A stretch of 64,000 bases of DNA, taken from positions 7,951-71,950 of the forward strand of contig CBDFHU010000043.1 of assembly GCA_965247375.1 (NCBI GenBank). The letters run 5' to 3'. This DNA is from Arsenicibacter sp965247375 (lineage in GTDB: Bacteria > Bacteroidota > Bacteroidia > Cytophagales > Spirosomataceae). The notes under the pieces are model-generated. The model was not told the DNA's origin. It made no database searches and saw nothing but the letters and a program-made list of their open reading frames with translations. Position numbers and translations under genes: made by a program. This document shows positions 52,595 through 62,285 of this stretch, one piece after another. How positions within the stretch are numbered: position 1 is the first letter of the stretch; each line of letters begins with the position of its first letter.

Positions 52595-53911
52595 ATGTAT
52601 CAACAGTCAATGAATAAGCAATTTGCAATGAGTCGCTTATCGACGTTTTGCGGAGCATTCGCTCTGTCACTGGCAATCCTGGTTGGTAGTGGTCAGGCAA
52701 TGGCGCAGGACTCGGCTGCCGGAGGAGATCCGGCTGCGGCTACTTCGGCTCCCGCCGGTGGTGGCGGAGACGTAGAAAAAGGGAAGTCGTTGTTCACTAA
52801 CAACTGTGCCCAATGTCATGCTGCTTCCGATGAAGTGGTTGTCGGTCCTGGTCTGAAAGGAGTTCGTCAGCGTACACCTGGCGAAGACTGGCTTAAAAAA
52901 TGGATCCGTAATTCACAGGCCGTTGTGGCTAGTGGAGATGCGTACGCAGTAGGCGTGTACAACAAGTTTAATAAAATCGCAATGTCTAGCTTCCCGAACC
53001 TGTCGGACTCAGACATTACGAGCATTCTGGATTACATTGATTCAGCAAACGCGGCTCCGGCTGCTGCTGCCACAACGGCTGCTCCGGCTGCCGGCGGACA
53101 AGCTGCTGCCGCAGCAACTTCTGAATCACCTTCAAACTTGTTTACGTTTGTACTGGTTGCTTTACTGGTTGTGATGTTACTTGTATTGGGCGTGCTGCTC
53201 GCGATTGTATCAATCCTGTCTAAGGCGGTTGCACCTGCCGGTGGCGAAGGTACAACTGAGGTGCCGTTCATGCAGCGTCTTCGGGAAGGCTTGACAAACA
53301 CAATCAACAATCCGGTTATCCGTTCAATTGTGATCTGGATTTTCCTGTTTGTCGTTGTTAAGTCAACGCTTGACGGCCTGTACGGTATCGGTATCCAGCA
53401 GGGATATGCACCGAAACAGCCAATCGCGTACTCACACAAGCTGCATGCCGGTCAATACAAAATTGACTGTAACTACTGCCATACAGGGGCAAACCGCGGT
53501 AAATCGGCAACGATTCCTTCGGCAAACATTTGTATGAACTGCCACGGAGTCATCAAAAAAGAATCGCCGGAAATTCAGAAAATCTACGCCGCTGTCGAGC
53601 AGAACCGTCCTATCGAATGGATCCGCGTTCACAACCTGCCTGATCTGGCGTACTTCAATCACGCACAGCACGCCAATGTCGGTAATATCCAGTGCCAGAC
53701 ATGCCACGGCGAGATTGAAAAAATGGAAGTAGTTGAACAGCGCTCATCATTAACCATGGGCTGGTGTATCGACTGCCACCGTAAAACTGAAGTTAACACA
53801 AAAGACAACGCTTATTACGACAAGCTGGTTGCCCTGCACCGTAAGGAAAGCAAAGAGCCGCTTAAAGTGGCCAACATTGGTGGTCTGGAGTGTTCAAAAT
53901 GCCACTATTAA
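52595..53911 (+). CDS. actA: Alternative complex III subunit ActA: N-terminal cytochrome c domain plus pentaheme cytochrome
   Basis: A 438-residue protein when started at ATG 52595 (later Met at 52610 and 52628 also precede the signal peptide). Order: signal peptide cut after AMA; monoheme domain with CAQCH; Ala-rich linker; membrane helix (FVLVALLVVMLLVLGVLLAI); second helix (IVIWIFLFVVVKSTLD); then five CxxCH sites, CNYCH, CMNCH, CQTCH, CIDCH and CSKCH. So six hemes are predicted. It conducts electrons from the quinol-oxidising core to the terminal oxidase. It is the first gene of the act operon. The N-terminal monoheme domain makes it longer than a bare pentaheme subunit. Confidence 0.92.
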   Translation: MYQQSMNKQFAMSRLSTFCGAFALSLAILVGSGQAMAQDSAAGGDPAAATSAPAGGGGDVEKGKSLFTNNCAQCHAASDEVVVGPGLKGVRQRTPGEDWLKKWIRNSQAVVASGDAYAVGVYNKFNKIAMSSFPNLSDSDITSILDYIDSANAAPAAAATTAAPAAGGQAAAAATSESPSNLFTFVLVALLVVMLLVLGVLLAIVSILSKAVAPAGGEGTTEVPFMQRLREGLTNTINNPVIRSIVIWIFLFVVVKSTLDGLYGIGIQQGYAPKQPIAYSHKLHAGQYKIDCNYCHTGANRGKSATIPSANICMNCHGVIKKESPEIQKIYAAVEQNRPIEWIRVHNLPDLAYFNHAQHANVGNIQCQTCHGEIEKMEVVEQRSSLTMGWCIDCHRKTEVNTKDNAYYDKLVALHRKESKEPLKVANIGGLECSKCHY

Positions 53912-53966
53912 TTTCCACCACTTCGGTGACTCAAAGAAAAGGGTAATCTGACGTATTAAAGCACGC

Positions 53967-56900
53967 ATGGAAAATACATCTAAACGGTATTGGAAGGGTG
54001 TAGAAGAACTTCGTAACGATGCTACGTTCGTAAAAAACGCAAACAGCGAATTTTCAAACGTAAACTCGGCCGACGATCTTCTGGGAGGCTCCAACACACA
54101 ACGCCGTGACTTCCTGAAAGCAATGGGCTTCAGCATCGCTGCCGTATCACTGGCAGCTTGCGAAGCCCCTGTTCGTAAGGCAATTCCTTATCTGAACAAA
54201 CCGGAATTTACATTCCCGTCAATTTCTGATTACTACGCTTCAACCTATATTGAAGGTGGTGATTATGCCAGTATCCTGGTAGAAACACGGGAAGGCCGGC
54301 CAATTAAAATTGAAGGTAACCCTTCGTCAAGCATCACAAAAGGTGGTACAACTGCCCGGGTGCAGGCGGCGGTTTTGTCGTTATATGACATCGACAAACT
54401 GAAAGGACCTAAAAAAGGTGAAGCTGACGCTGACTGGGCAACGGTTGACCGCGAAATCGTTAGTCAACTGAACGCAGTAGCTGGCCGTAACGGTGCGATC
54501 CGCATTGTTACGTCAACTGTTTTAAGCCCTTCAACAAAAGCTGTAGTAGCTGAATTTGCTGCGAAATACCCGACCGCTCAGCATGTTATGTATGATGCCA
54601 GTTCAGCGTTCGGTATCGTACAGGCAAACCAGGCATCTTTCGGTAAGGCTGTTATCCCTTCCTACGATTTCAGTAAAGCAAAAACGATCGTAAGCATCGG
54701 TGCTGATTTCCTCGGCACATGGGTAGCTCCGCTTGAGTTTGCAAAACCTTATGCGCAGACGCGTAAGCTGAGTGCTACGAAAAAGGAGATGTCACGTCAC
54801 TATCAGTTTGAGACAATTCTGTCGATGACTGGATCAAATGCTGACTACCGTGGTACATACAAGCCTTCGCAGGAAGGACTGGTAGCGACCGCTCTCTATA
54901 ATAAAGTAGCGGCAAAACTGGGAGGCTCGCCAATCAGTGCTCCGGCTGTTGACATCCGTTATCTGGACAAGGCTGCTGAAGACCTGATCGCTTCACGCGG
55001 TTCAGCGCTGGTCGTTGCCGGTTCAAATGATCCGAACGTTCAGATTGTTGTGAATGCGCTGAACAGCCTGCTGGGCAGCTATGGTACAACAATTGACATC
55101 AATACACCGATTAATTACCGTCAGGGAAATGACGTGCAGATGAACGCATTTATCGATGCGGCAAAAGCAGGTCAGGTTCAGGCGGTTCTTTTCTTTGGGG
55201 CTAACCCGGTTTATGATCACCCGCGTGGTGCTGAACTGGCTCAGGCATTACCAAAGGTACAGCTGTCAGTATCATTTGCTGACCGTGCTGAAGAGACTGC
55301 TTCCCTGTGTAAGTTCATCACACCAGCTCCTCATTTCCTGGAAAGCTGGGGGGATGCCGAACCAAAAGCCGGCTTCTACAGCCTGATGCAGCCGACAATC
55401 ACCAATATTTTCAAGACACGCCAGTTTGAGTCAAGCTTATTGACATGGGCCGGTAAGTCAGGTGATTTCGCGGCCTTCCTGAAAGGCTTCTGGCGGACAA
55501 ACATGTTCCCTAAAGCAGGTGGCGGTTCATTCGAATCATTCTGGGTTAAAACGCTGAATGATGGTGTGTTTGAGCCGGCTAAAGGTGCTGCCGCTACAGG
55601 TGCATCCTTTAATGCAGCTAGCCTGGCATCAGCAGCTTCTGCCGTTGCTTCACGCTACAAAGCCGCTAATGACGGTATTGAACTGGCCATTTATGAAACA
55701 GTTGCTTTGGGCACAGGTTCATCAGCCAATAACCCGTGGTTACAGGAATTACCTGATCCGGTCTCCAAAGCTTGCTGGGATAACTACGCTGCTATTTCTC
55801 AGCGTACAGCCACTGAGCTGGGCCTGGAGCAGGGCGATCTGGTAAATGTAACTGTAGACGGTAAGCCGGCCATTGAAGTACCTGTTCTGGTACAGCCGGG
55901 TCAGGCCGATAAAACGGTTGCGGTCGCAATCGGTTATGGCCGTGAGAAAGCCGGTAAAGCAGCAAACGGCGTTGGAAAGAGTGCTTATCCGCTGGCAACT
56001 GTAGCTAATGGGTATGTTGTCTTCGCCGGTGTTAGTGCAAAAGTTGAAAAATCGAGCGGTAAACGCGAGATTGCTCAGACCCAAACGCACGACACGGTAA
56101 TGGGTCGCCACGCCGTATTACAGGAGTCAGTACTGGGTGAATATAAAAAGAACCCGAAAGCCGGTCGTCATGAGCCTAAGGTAGTGACATCGGAAGGGGT
56201 TACCGATGCAACAAACATCACATTATGGAATGGCTATAGCAAGCCGAACCACTCATGGGGTATGGTCATTGACCTGAACTCATGTATTGGCTGCGGTGCG
56301 TGCGTAGTGGGCTGTAATGCTGAAAACAACATTCAGGTAGTAGGCCGCGATGAAGTAATCATGCGTCGTGAAATGCACTGGATGCGTATCGACCGCTACT
56401 ACAGCAGCGACGCTGATGTAGAGAACATGGGTATGATCGCCGGTTTTCAGGCACTCGAAGTGGCTTCTGAAAATCCGGAGGTTACCTTCCAGCCAATGCT
56501 TTGTCAGCACTGTACAAATGCTCCTTGCGAGACGGTATGTCCGGTACTGGCGACAACACACAGCACCGAAGGTCTGAACCAGATGACGTACAACCGTTGT
56601 GTGGGTACACGCTACTGTGCGAACAACTGTCCGTATAAAGTACGTCGCTTCAACTGGTTCAAGTATTTCGATAACGATAACTTCGATTACCACTTCAATA
56701 ACGATTTAGGTAAAATGGTTATCAACCCGGACGTTACAGTACGTTCACGCGGGGTAATCGAAAAATGTTCATTCTGTGTACAGCGGATTCAGGAAGGTAA
56801 ACTGACAGCGAAGAAAGAACGCCGCCGGTTACTGCCTGATGAAGTGCAGACAGCTTGTGCGCAGGCTTGTCCGACAGACGCCATTACATTTGGTGACATG

Positions 56901-57077
56901 AACAATCCGGAAAGCAGCATCTCTAAAATTCTGGCAACAGAAGAGCAGGGCCGCGCCTTCCACGTACTGGAAGAAATCAACGTCCGGCCGCAGATTTCGT
57001 ATCTGACTAAAATCCGGAATAAAGATGCTGAGCCTAAAAAAGAGGCGAAAGAGGCTAAAAAAGAAGAACACGCGTAA
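53967..57077 (+). CDS. actB: Alternative complex III subunit ActB (molybdopterin-oxidoreductase-like with FeS domain)
   Basis: A 1,036-residue protein. A TAT-like N-terminus reads NTQRRDFLKAMGFSIAAVSL; the twin-arginine is followed by LAAC, so the anchor may be lipidated. Residues about 60-720 resemble molybdopterin oxidoreductases but lack a clear Mo site (known for ActB). The C-terminal part carries four FeS clusters: SCIGCGACVVGCNAENN, CQHCTNAPCETVCPVLATTH, RCVGTRYCANNCPYKVRRFN and KCSFCVQRIQ with CAQACPTDAITFG. It links quinol oxidation to the hemes. It ends in a Lys/Glu-rich tail. Confidence 0.95.
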   Translation: MENTSKRYWKGVEELRNDATFVKNANSEFSNVNSADDLLGGSNTQRRDFLKAMGFSIAAVSLAACEAPVRKAIPYLNKPEFTFPSISDYYASTYIEGGDYASILVETREGRPIKIEGNPSSSITKGGTTARVQAAVLSLYDIDKLKGPKKGEADADWATVDREIVSQLNAVAGRNGAIRIVTSTVLSPSTKAVVAEFAAKYPTAQHVMYDASSAFGIVQANQASFGKAVIPSYDFSKAKTIVSIGADFLGTWVAPLEFAKPYAQTRKLSATKKEMSRHYQFETILSMTGSNADYRGTYKPSQEGLVATALYNKVAAKLGGSPISAPAVDIRYLDKAAEDLIASRGSALVVAGSNDPNVQIVVNALNSLLGSYGTTIDINTPINYRQGNDVQMNAFIDAAKAGQVQAVLFFGANPVYDHPRGAELAQALPKVQLSVSFADRAEETASLCKFITPAPHFLESWGDAEPKAGFYSLMQPTITNIFKTRQFESSLLTWAGKSGDFAAFLKGFWRTNMFPKAGGGSFESFWVKTLNDGVFEPAKGAAATGASFNAASLASAASAVASRYKAANDGIELAIYETVALGTGSSANNPWLQELPDPVSKACWDNYAAISQRTATELGLEQGDLVNVTVDGKPAIEVPVLVQPGQADKTVAVAIGYGREKAGKAANGVGKSAYPLATVANGYVVFAGVSAKVEKSSGKREIAQTQTHDTVMGRHAVLQESVLGEYKKNPKAGRHEPKVVTSEGVTDATNITLWNGYSKPNHSWGMVIDLNSCIGCGACVVGCNAENNIQVVGRDEVIMRREMHWMRIDRYYSSDADVENMGMIAGFQALEVASENPEVTFQPMLCQHCTNAPCETVCPVLATTHSTEGLNQMTYNRCVGTRYCANNCPYKVRRFNWFKYFDNDNFDYHFNNDLGKMVINPDVTVRSRGVIEKCSFCVQRIQEGKLTAKKERRRLLPDEVQTACAQACPTDAITFGDMNNPESSISKILATEEQGRAFHVLEEINVRPQISYLTKIRNKDAEPKKEAKEAKKEEHA

Positions 57078-57102
57078 ACCGTATATCGTAAATTAGAAAT
57101 TT

Positions 57103-58533
57103 ATGTCGCATATCACTTCACCCGTAAGAACTCCGCTCGTCACAGGAGGTAAAACCTACGCTGACGTAACGGAGGATGTGAGCAGACAGGTAGAAGGCCG
57201 TCCGACCCGCGAGTGGACCATTGCATTTACTATCTCCGTGATAGTATTGATATACGGTGCCGCGTGCGTATTCTGGACATGGTGGGAAGGTCTGGGCGTC
57301 TGGGGTTTGAATAAAACCGTAGGCTGGGCCTGGGATATCACCAACTTCGTATGGTGGGTAGGTATCGGTCACGCCGGTACTCTGATCTCCGCCATCTTAT
57401 TGCTCTTCCGTCAGAAATGGCGGACTGCCGTAAACCGTGCCGCAGAAGCGATGACCATCTTCGCCGTTATCTGTGCTGCGAGCTTTATCCTGATGCACAT
57501 GGGCCGTCCATGGCTGGCTCTCTGGGCATTACCACTGCCTAACACCTTTGGTTCACTGTGGGTAAACTTCAAGTCACCACTGGTTTGGGACGTATTCGCC
57601 ATCAGTACATACTTCACTGTATCACTGGTGTTCTGGTACATTGGTCTGGTTCCTGACCTCGCTACGATCCGTGACCGCGCGAAGAGCAAAGTATCACGGT
57701 ATATTTACGGTGCGTTCTCACTAGGATGGAACGGATCAGCAAAAACATGGGCTCGTTACGAGTACATCAGTTTAATCCTGGCGGGTTTGTCAACACCACT
57801 GGTATTGTCAGTACACACGATCGTATCCTTTGACTTTGCCACGTCAGTAATTCCCGGCTGGCACACTACAATCTTCCCGCCTTACTTCGTGGCCGGTGCG
57901 ATCTTCTCTGGTTTTGCCATGGTGCAGAACCTGATGCTGATCATCCGCGTCGTGTTTAAGCTGGAAGACTATATCACATTCGAACACATCGAGTCGATGA
58001 ATAAAGTCATCACTCTTACCGGTTCGATTGTCGGTGTTGCCTACCTGACAGAGTTTTTCATTGCCTGGTATTCAGGTGTTGAATTTGAAAGCTACGCGTT
58101 TATCAACCGTGCGACCGGTCCTTACTGGTGGGCATACTGGGCGATGATGACCTGCAACGTAATCTCTCCGCAGTTATTCTGGTCACGCGCTATCCGCCGC
58201 AGTGTAGTATGGACATTCGTTCTGTCAGTTGTGGTAAACATCGGTATGTGGTTCGAACGTTTTGTAATCATCGTGACATCACTGCACCGTGATTACCTGC
58301 CGTCGAGCTGGGCGATGTTCCACCCGACTCTGTTCGATATCAGTGACTATATTTTCTCGTTCGGTCTTTTCTTCACGCTTTTCCTGCTGTTCTCGAAATT
58401 CCTGCCGGTTGTAAACATGGCTGAAGTGAAGACTGTAATCAAGTCATCGTCTGAAACACTGCCTAAATCAGTATCAGGCGTAGCAAAAGGGGAGCGGGTA
58501 ACCAAACCAGCATTCAACAAGGATGCTGAATAA
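57103..58533 (+). CDS. actC: Alternative complex III subunit ActC (NrfD/PsrC-like membrane subunit)
   Basis: A 476-residue protein with about ten membrane helices. NrfD-family features include GVWGLNKTVGWAWDITNFVW, WWVGIGHAGTLISAILLLFR and FILMHMGRPWLALWALPLPN, which form a quinol site in related complexes. It starts 25 bases after actB. Membrane-embedded quinol oxidation is known for this subunit in characterised Act complexes. Confidence 0.95.
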   Translation: MSHITSPVRTPLVTGGKTYADVTEDVSRQVEGRPTREWTIAFTISVIVLIYGAACVFWTWWEGLGVWGLNKTVGWAWDITNFVWWVGIGHAGTLISAILLLFRQKWRTAVNRAAEAMTIFAVICAASFILMHMGRPWLALWALPLPNTFGSLWVNFKSPLVWDVFAISTYFTVSLVFWYIGLVPDLATIRDRAKSKVSRYIYGAFSLGWNGSAKTWARYEYISLILAGLSTPLVLSVHTIVSFDFATSVIPGWHTTIFPPYFVAGAIFSGFAMVQNLMLIIRVVFKLEDYITFEHIESMNKVITLTGSIVGVAYLTEFFIAWYSGVEFESYAFINRATGPYWWAYWAMMTCNVISPQLFWSRAIRRSVVWTFVLSVVVNIGMWFERFVIIVTSLHRDYLPSSWAMFHPTLFDISDYIFSFGLFFTLFLLFSKFLPVVNMAEVKTVIKSSSETLPKSVSGVAKGERVTKPAFNKDAE

Positions 58534-58557
58534 CAAAACTGAACGGTAGTTAAGACA

Positions 58558-59094
58558 ATGGCAGAATCTCACGGTAGCGCTAGTAAATTTTTAGTCGGCA
58601 TTTTTGACGATGACGATGTAGTACTTAAGGCCGTAAAAGAAGTGAAGGACGCCGGTGTACGTATTCATGAAGTATACTCACCGTTTCCTATTCACGGTCT
58701 GGACGTAGCCTTAGGTCATCCCCGCACACGGATCGGTATTGCCGCATTCATGTTCGGTCTGACAGGTACATTAACGGCCTTAGCGCTGACGATGTATACT
58801 GAAAAGCTTGATTGGCCAATGGTGGTTGGTGGTAAAGACTCCTACTCATTTCCGGTATATATCCCGATTATATTTGAGTTGACAGTCTTGTTCTGTGCGC
58901 TTGGCATGGTGGGTACATTCATTGTATCCAATGGCCTGGGCCCCACTGTCAAGCCACTGATGTTTGATCTTCGTACAACAGACAACAAGTTTGCGATGGC
59001 CATTGATCTGGGCAAAAACAAACTTGACGAAGAGAAGATCGGGCAAATTCTGAAAGCTTCAGGAGCAGCTGAAGTAAACGTTAAACAGTTCTAA
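58558..59094 (+). CDS. actD: Alternative complex III subunit ActD (DUF3341)
   Basis: A 178-residue protein. The DUF3341 signature is KFLVGIFDDDDVVLKAVKEV, RIHEVYSPFPIHGLDVALG and ELTVLFCALGMVGTFIVSNG with two membrane helices (IGIAAFMFGLTGTLTALALT and the preceding segment). No cofactor. It is a structural subunit in the act operon, 24 bases after actC. Confidence 0.93.
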   Translation: MAESHGSASKFLVGIFDDDDVVLKAVKEVKDAGVRIHEVYSPFPIHGLDVALGHPRTRIGIAAFMFGLTGTLTALALTMYTEKLDWPMVVGGKDSYSFPVYIPIIFELTVLFCALGMVGTFIVSNGLGPTVKPLMFDLRTTDNKFAMAIDLGKNKLDEEKIGQILKASGAAEVNVKQF

Positions 59095-59109
59095 TCACCA
59101 AAATTGGCA

Positions 59110-59716
59110 ATGGCTATCAAGCATATCAGCATATCAGCCCTGGCAATCCTGAGCGTGGTCGTGATGGGAACTTCCTGCAAACGCGGTCATGATGATCCGG
59201 GAACAGAGTTCGCGCCGAACATGTACGAACCGGTTGGTTATGAGCCATATAAGCAGACCCGTGAGCACCCATACAACGCTTATGGTCTGAATATGCGCTT
59301 ACCGGCAAAGGGTACAGTGGCACGGCCGAACTACCATACTTCGTTTGGTACAGGCGACAGCACCGTTAAAGACTTAATGATTTATAACATTCCTGCAGAC
59401 AGCATCAGCATCGCGGAACGTGTACTGAAAAATCCGGTTCCATCGAATGAAAAAAACGCTGGAAGAAGGCAAGGTTCTGTATGGACGTTACTGCCAGCAC
59501 TGTCATGGCGAGGGTGGAAAAGGAGATGGCTTAGTAGGCAAGATGTACAAAGGTGTACCAAGTTACTCCGCAGATGCCTATAAGACAATGAACGACGGGC
59601 ACATCTTCCACGTGATCACAAACGGCAAAGGCCGGATGTGGCCGCACGGATCACAGGTGACGCCTGAAGAGCGCTGGAAAATCGTTCACTACGTTCATAA
59701 ATTACAAGAAGGATAA
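59110..59716 (+). CDS. actE: Alternative complex III subunit ActE (monoheme cytochrome c lipoprotein), frameshifted
   Basis: About 201 residues after one A is removed from the seven-A run at 59450-59456. Otherwise the frame stops at 59583 and a second frame begins in the overlap. Restored, the protein reads PSNEKTLEEGKVLYGRYCQH, with heme motif CQHCH and distal Met in GRMWPHGSQVTPEERWKIVH. The signal has lipobox MGTSC. The start is ATG 59110. It is expected to be the electron exit to the oxidase. It is either a sequencing error or a disabled gene. Confidence 0.85.
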
Positions 59717-59722
59717 TAGATT

Positions 59723-59788
59723 ATTTCAGGTTTCGGGGCAGGAAAGGCCAGGCTGGCTGAGCTGCCCCGAGTCAACTGTTCCTGAAAT
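59723..59788 (+). promoter_or_regulatory. Intercistronic stem-loop between actE and actF
   Basis: Outer arms ATTTCAGG (59723-59730) and CCTGAAAT (59781-59788), inner arms CGGGGCAG (59734-59741) and CTGCCCCG (59762-59769), no T run. It starts six bases after the actE stop. It could set the ratio of subunits by processing or partial termination. Confidence 0.5.
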
Positions 59789-59812
59789 CTAAAACTACTT
59801 AATACATTAAAA

Positions 59813-61127
59813 ATGGCATCTGTTCACGCAATACCATCGCTCGACGAACAGTATGAGTTTACAGCAGAATCAAAACGCCGATTAATCATTGGTATTGTTG
59901 CTGGTGTAGCTTTGGTTGGTCTTGGCGCATACTTACTGGCATCCGGTGCCGGTAGTCATGAGGCTCATCATGGAGCGGCTCATGCTGCTGCTGGTCACGA
60001 GCATGCTGCTGCTGCTCACCATGAGTACAAATGGACGACCCGTCTGTGGGCAAACGTTTGGGTTAATGCAGTTTACTTTACCGGCATTTCTGTTGTCGGT
60101 ATGTTCTTTTTGTCATACAACTATCTGGCACAGGCTGGCTGGTCATCTGCGTTCAAGCGGATTCCTGAAGCTATGCCGGCGTTCCTTCCGGTGACCGGGT
60201 TAATTATGCTGGCAGTTTTCTTTATTGCCGGTCACGATCTTTTCCACTGGACACACGAAGGATTGTACGATCCAAACAGCCCTGAATTCGATCCGATCAT
60301 CAATGGTAAGAAAGGCTTTTTAAATACGCCGTTCTATCTGATCCGGATGGTAGCCTATTTTGGTCTCTGGTATGGTCTGTGGCGCGTACTGCGTAACCTC
60401 TCCTTACAGGAAGATCTGTATGGCGGTACGGAGTACTATAACAAAAGCATCAAGTTCGGAACGATTTTCCTGGTTGTATTTGGTGTAACATCATCAACAT
60501 CAGCATGGGACTTTGTGATGTCAATCGACACACACTGGTTCTCAACAATGTTTGGCTGGTACACACTGGCAAGCTGGCACGTAACAGGTCTGGCAGTTAT
60601 GACTTTAACTGTTGTGACCCTGAAAGAGCAAGGTTATCTGAAATGGGTTAATGCAAGTCACCTGCATGATCTTGGTAAGTTTATGTTTGCCTTCAGCATT
60701 TTCTGGACCTATGTCTGGTTTGCTCAGTTTATGCTGATTTACTATGCGAACTTACCTGAAGAAACAATCTATTACCGTGAGCGTTTCAGCGGTTATGGTG
60801 AAAAGTATCTGGTAACATTTTGGGTTAACCTTTTCTTAAACTTTGCGTTCCCGTTCCTTGTTTTAATGACAAGAGATGCGAAGCGTACGAACATCTTCCT
60901 GAAGATTGCTGCCTGGGGCATTATTGTTGGTCACTACTTTGACTTTTACAATAACATTATGCCGGGTACAGTTGGTGAGCACGGTGGTTTCGGTCCGATT
61001 GAATTCGGTATGATCCTGATTTTTGCCTGTGGTTTCATCTGGTCCTTTATCGACTCAGCTGACGAAAGCTAATTTGGTGCCGAAAAACCATCCGATGCTG
61101 GAAGAGGCATTACACCACGATATTTAA
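59813..61127 (+). CDS. actF: Alternative complex III subunit ActF (NrfD-like), frameshifted near the 3' end
   Basis: About 437 residues after one A is removed from AAA at 61065-61067; otherwise it ends at 61072 after FIDSADES. Restored, it continues DEANLVPKNHPMLEEALHHD, which looks like a natural C-terminus and stops at 61127, 13 bases before coxB. About ten helices are visible. HDLFHWTHEGLYD, VTSSTSAWDFVMSIDTHWFS and an Ala/His-rich loop at residues 40-70 are typical of the family. It is the second quinone-type membrane subunit. Confidence 0.9.
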
Positions 61128-61140
61128 CCTGTCGAATTGT

Positions 61141-62261
61141 ATGGTTTATCTTGTAGGCTTATTATCTATAATATTTCTGGCCCTTGCTGCTCTGGTGGTA
61201 TCCAGAATGGCGGCTGTAGTGCGGAATGTCAACGGTCCTGTTGAAGAAGGCCGTATCGGCATGAGCAACCGTATCAACGGCGCTCTCTTTATGGTATTTT
61301 TTGTACTGGCGATGATCGGTTTCGTTGTATCGTTCATGAGTGCAAAACAAATACTTCTTACCTGAAGCCGGTTCAATTCACGGACGCCGGACAGATACCC
61401 TGTTCTGGATTTCGATGAGTATTGTAACGGCTGCTTTTGTGGTAACAAATGCTCTGCTGTTTTTCTTTGCATACAAATACCAGTACCGTGAGGGTAAGAG
61501 AGCATCTTACTATCCGGAAAACCACAAACTGGAGCTCATCTGGACAGTTGTTCCGGCGGTAGTTATGGCTGTGATGGTATTTACCGGCTGGAGAGCATGG
61601 CGTGACATCATGTCGGAAGCACCTCAGGATGCACAGGTAATTGAAATCGTTGGCAAGCAGTTCAACTGGATTACCCGTTACCCTGGTGTTGATGATAACA
61701 AACTGGGTGCATACAACTACAAGTTAACAGACAGCAACAATGAAGTCGGTGTAGACTTCAGCGATGAAGCATCATTCGATGATTTTGTTAACTCGCAGGG
61801 TGAATTGCATATCCCGGTTGGTAAGCCGGTATTGCTGAAGATACGTGCCCGTGATGTGCTGCACAGCGTATTCATTCCGCACCTGCGTGTCAAGATGGAT
61901 GCCGTTCCGAGTATGCCAACCCGTTTCTGGTTTGTTGCTGATAAAACAACGGAAGAAATGCGTAACATTACCGGTAACCCAGACTTTAACTATGAGTTAG
62001 CTTGTACAGAGATTTGTGGCCGTGGCCACTTCTCTATGCGTGCAAAAAATCGTGGTTGAAGATGAAGCTGCCTGGAAAAAATGGTGTTCAGAGCAAAAGC
62101 CGTTGTTAACGACTTATCCTGAATATGCCTCACGGATTCCGGCTAGCCTGAAAGCAAAAGCTGCCAAGTATCTGCCGACAGAAACCGCAGCGCCTTCAGA
62201 CAGTACAACAGCATCAACTCAGCAAGGCGGCGCAAGCACTGCCAGTGTTTCACTTCGATAA
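61141..62261 (+). CDS. coxB: Cytochrome c oxidase subunit II, two frameshifts
   Basis: About 372 residues after two single-base corrections, at the A runs 61344-61347 and 62044-62049. The first part (MVYLVGLLSIIFLALAALVV, then NGALFMVFFVLAMIGFVVSF) gives an extra N-terminal pair of helices seen in Bacteroidota subunit II. Across the first frameshift it reads SFMSANKYFLPEAGSIHGRR. The CuA site is intact: HSVFIPHLRVKMDAVPSMPT, then CTEICGRGHFSM. Across the second it reads FSMRAKIVVEDEAAWKKW. It receives electrons from cytochrome c. It is tightly linked to actF, 13 bases apart. Confidence 0.87.
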
Positions 62262-62285
62262 CTTAACTTAACTAAACCAATAACG

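Noticed and set aside
59104..59583. A shorter protein ending RCTKLLRRCL read as a complete actE gene
   Set aside because: Its last 40 residues are out-of-frame and heme-less. The downstream frame carries the expected cytochrome c.
61340..62059. coxB as a separate gene from a GTG start at 61340
   Set aside because: The preceding frame encodes the first helices and joins seamlessly after removing one A, giving a complete Bacteroidota-type subunit II.
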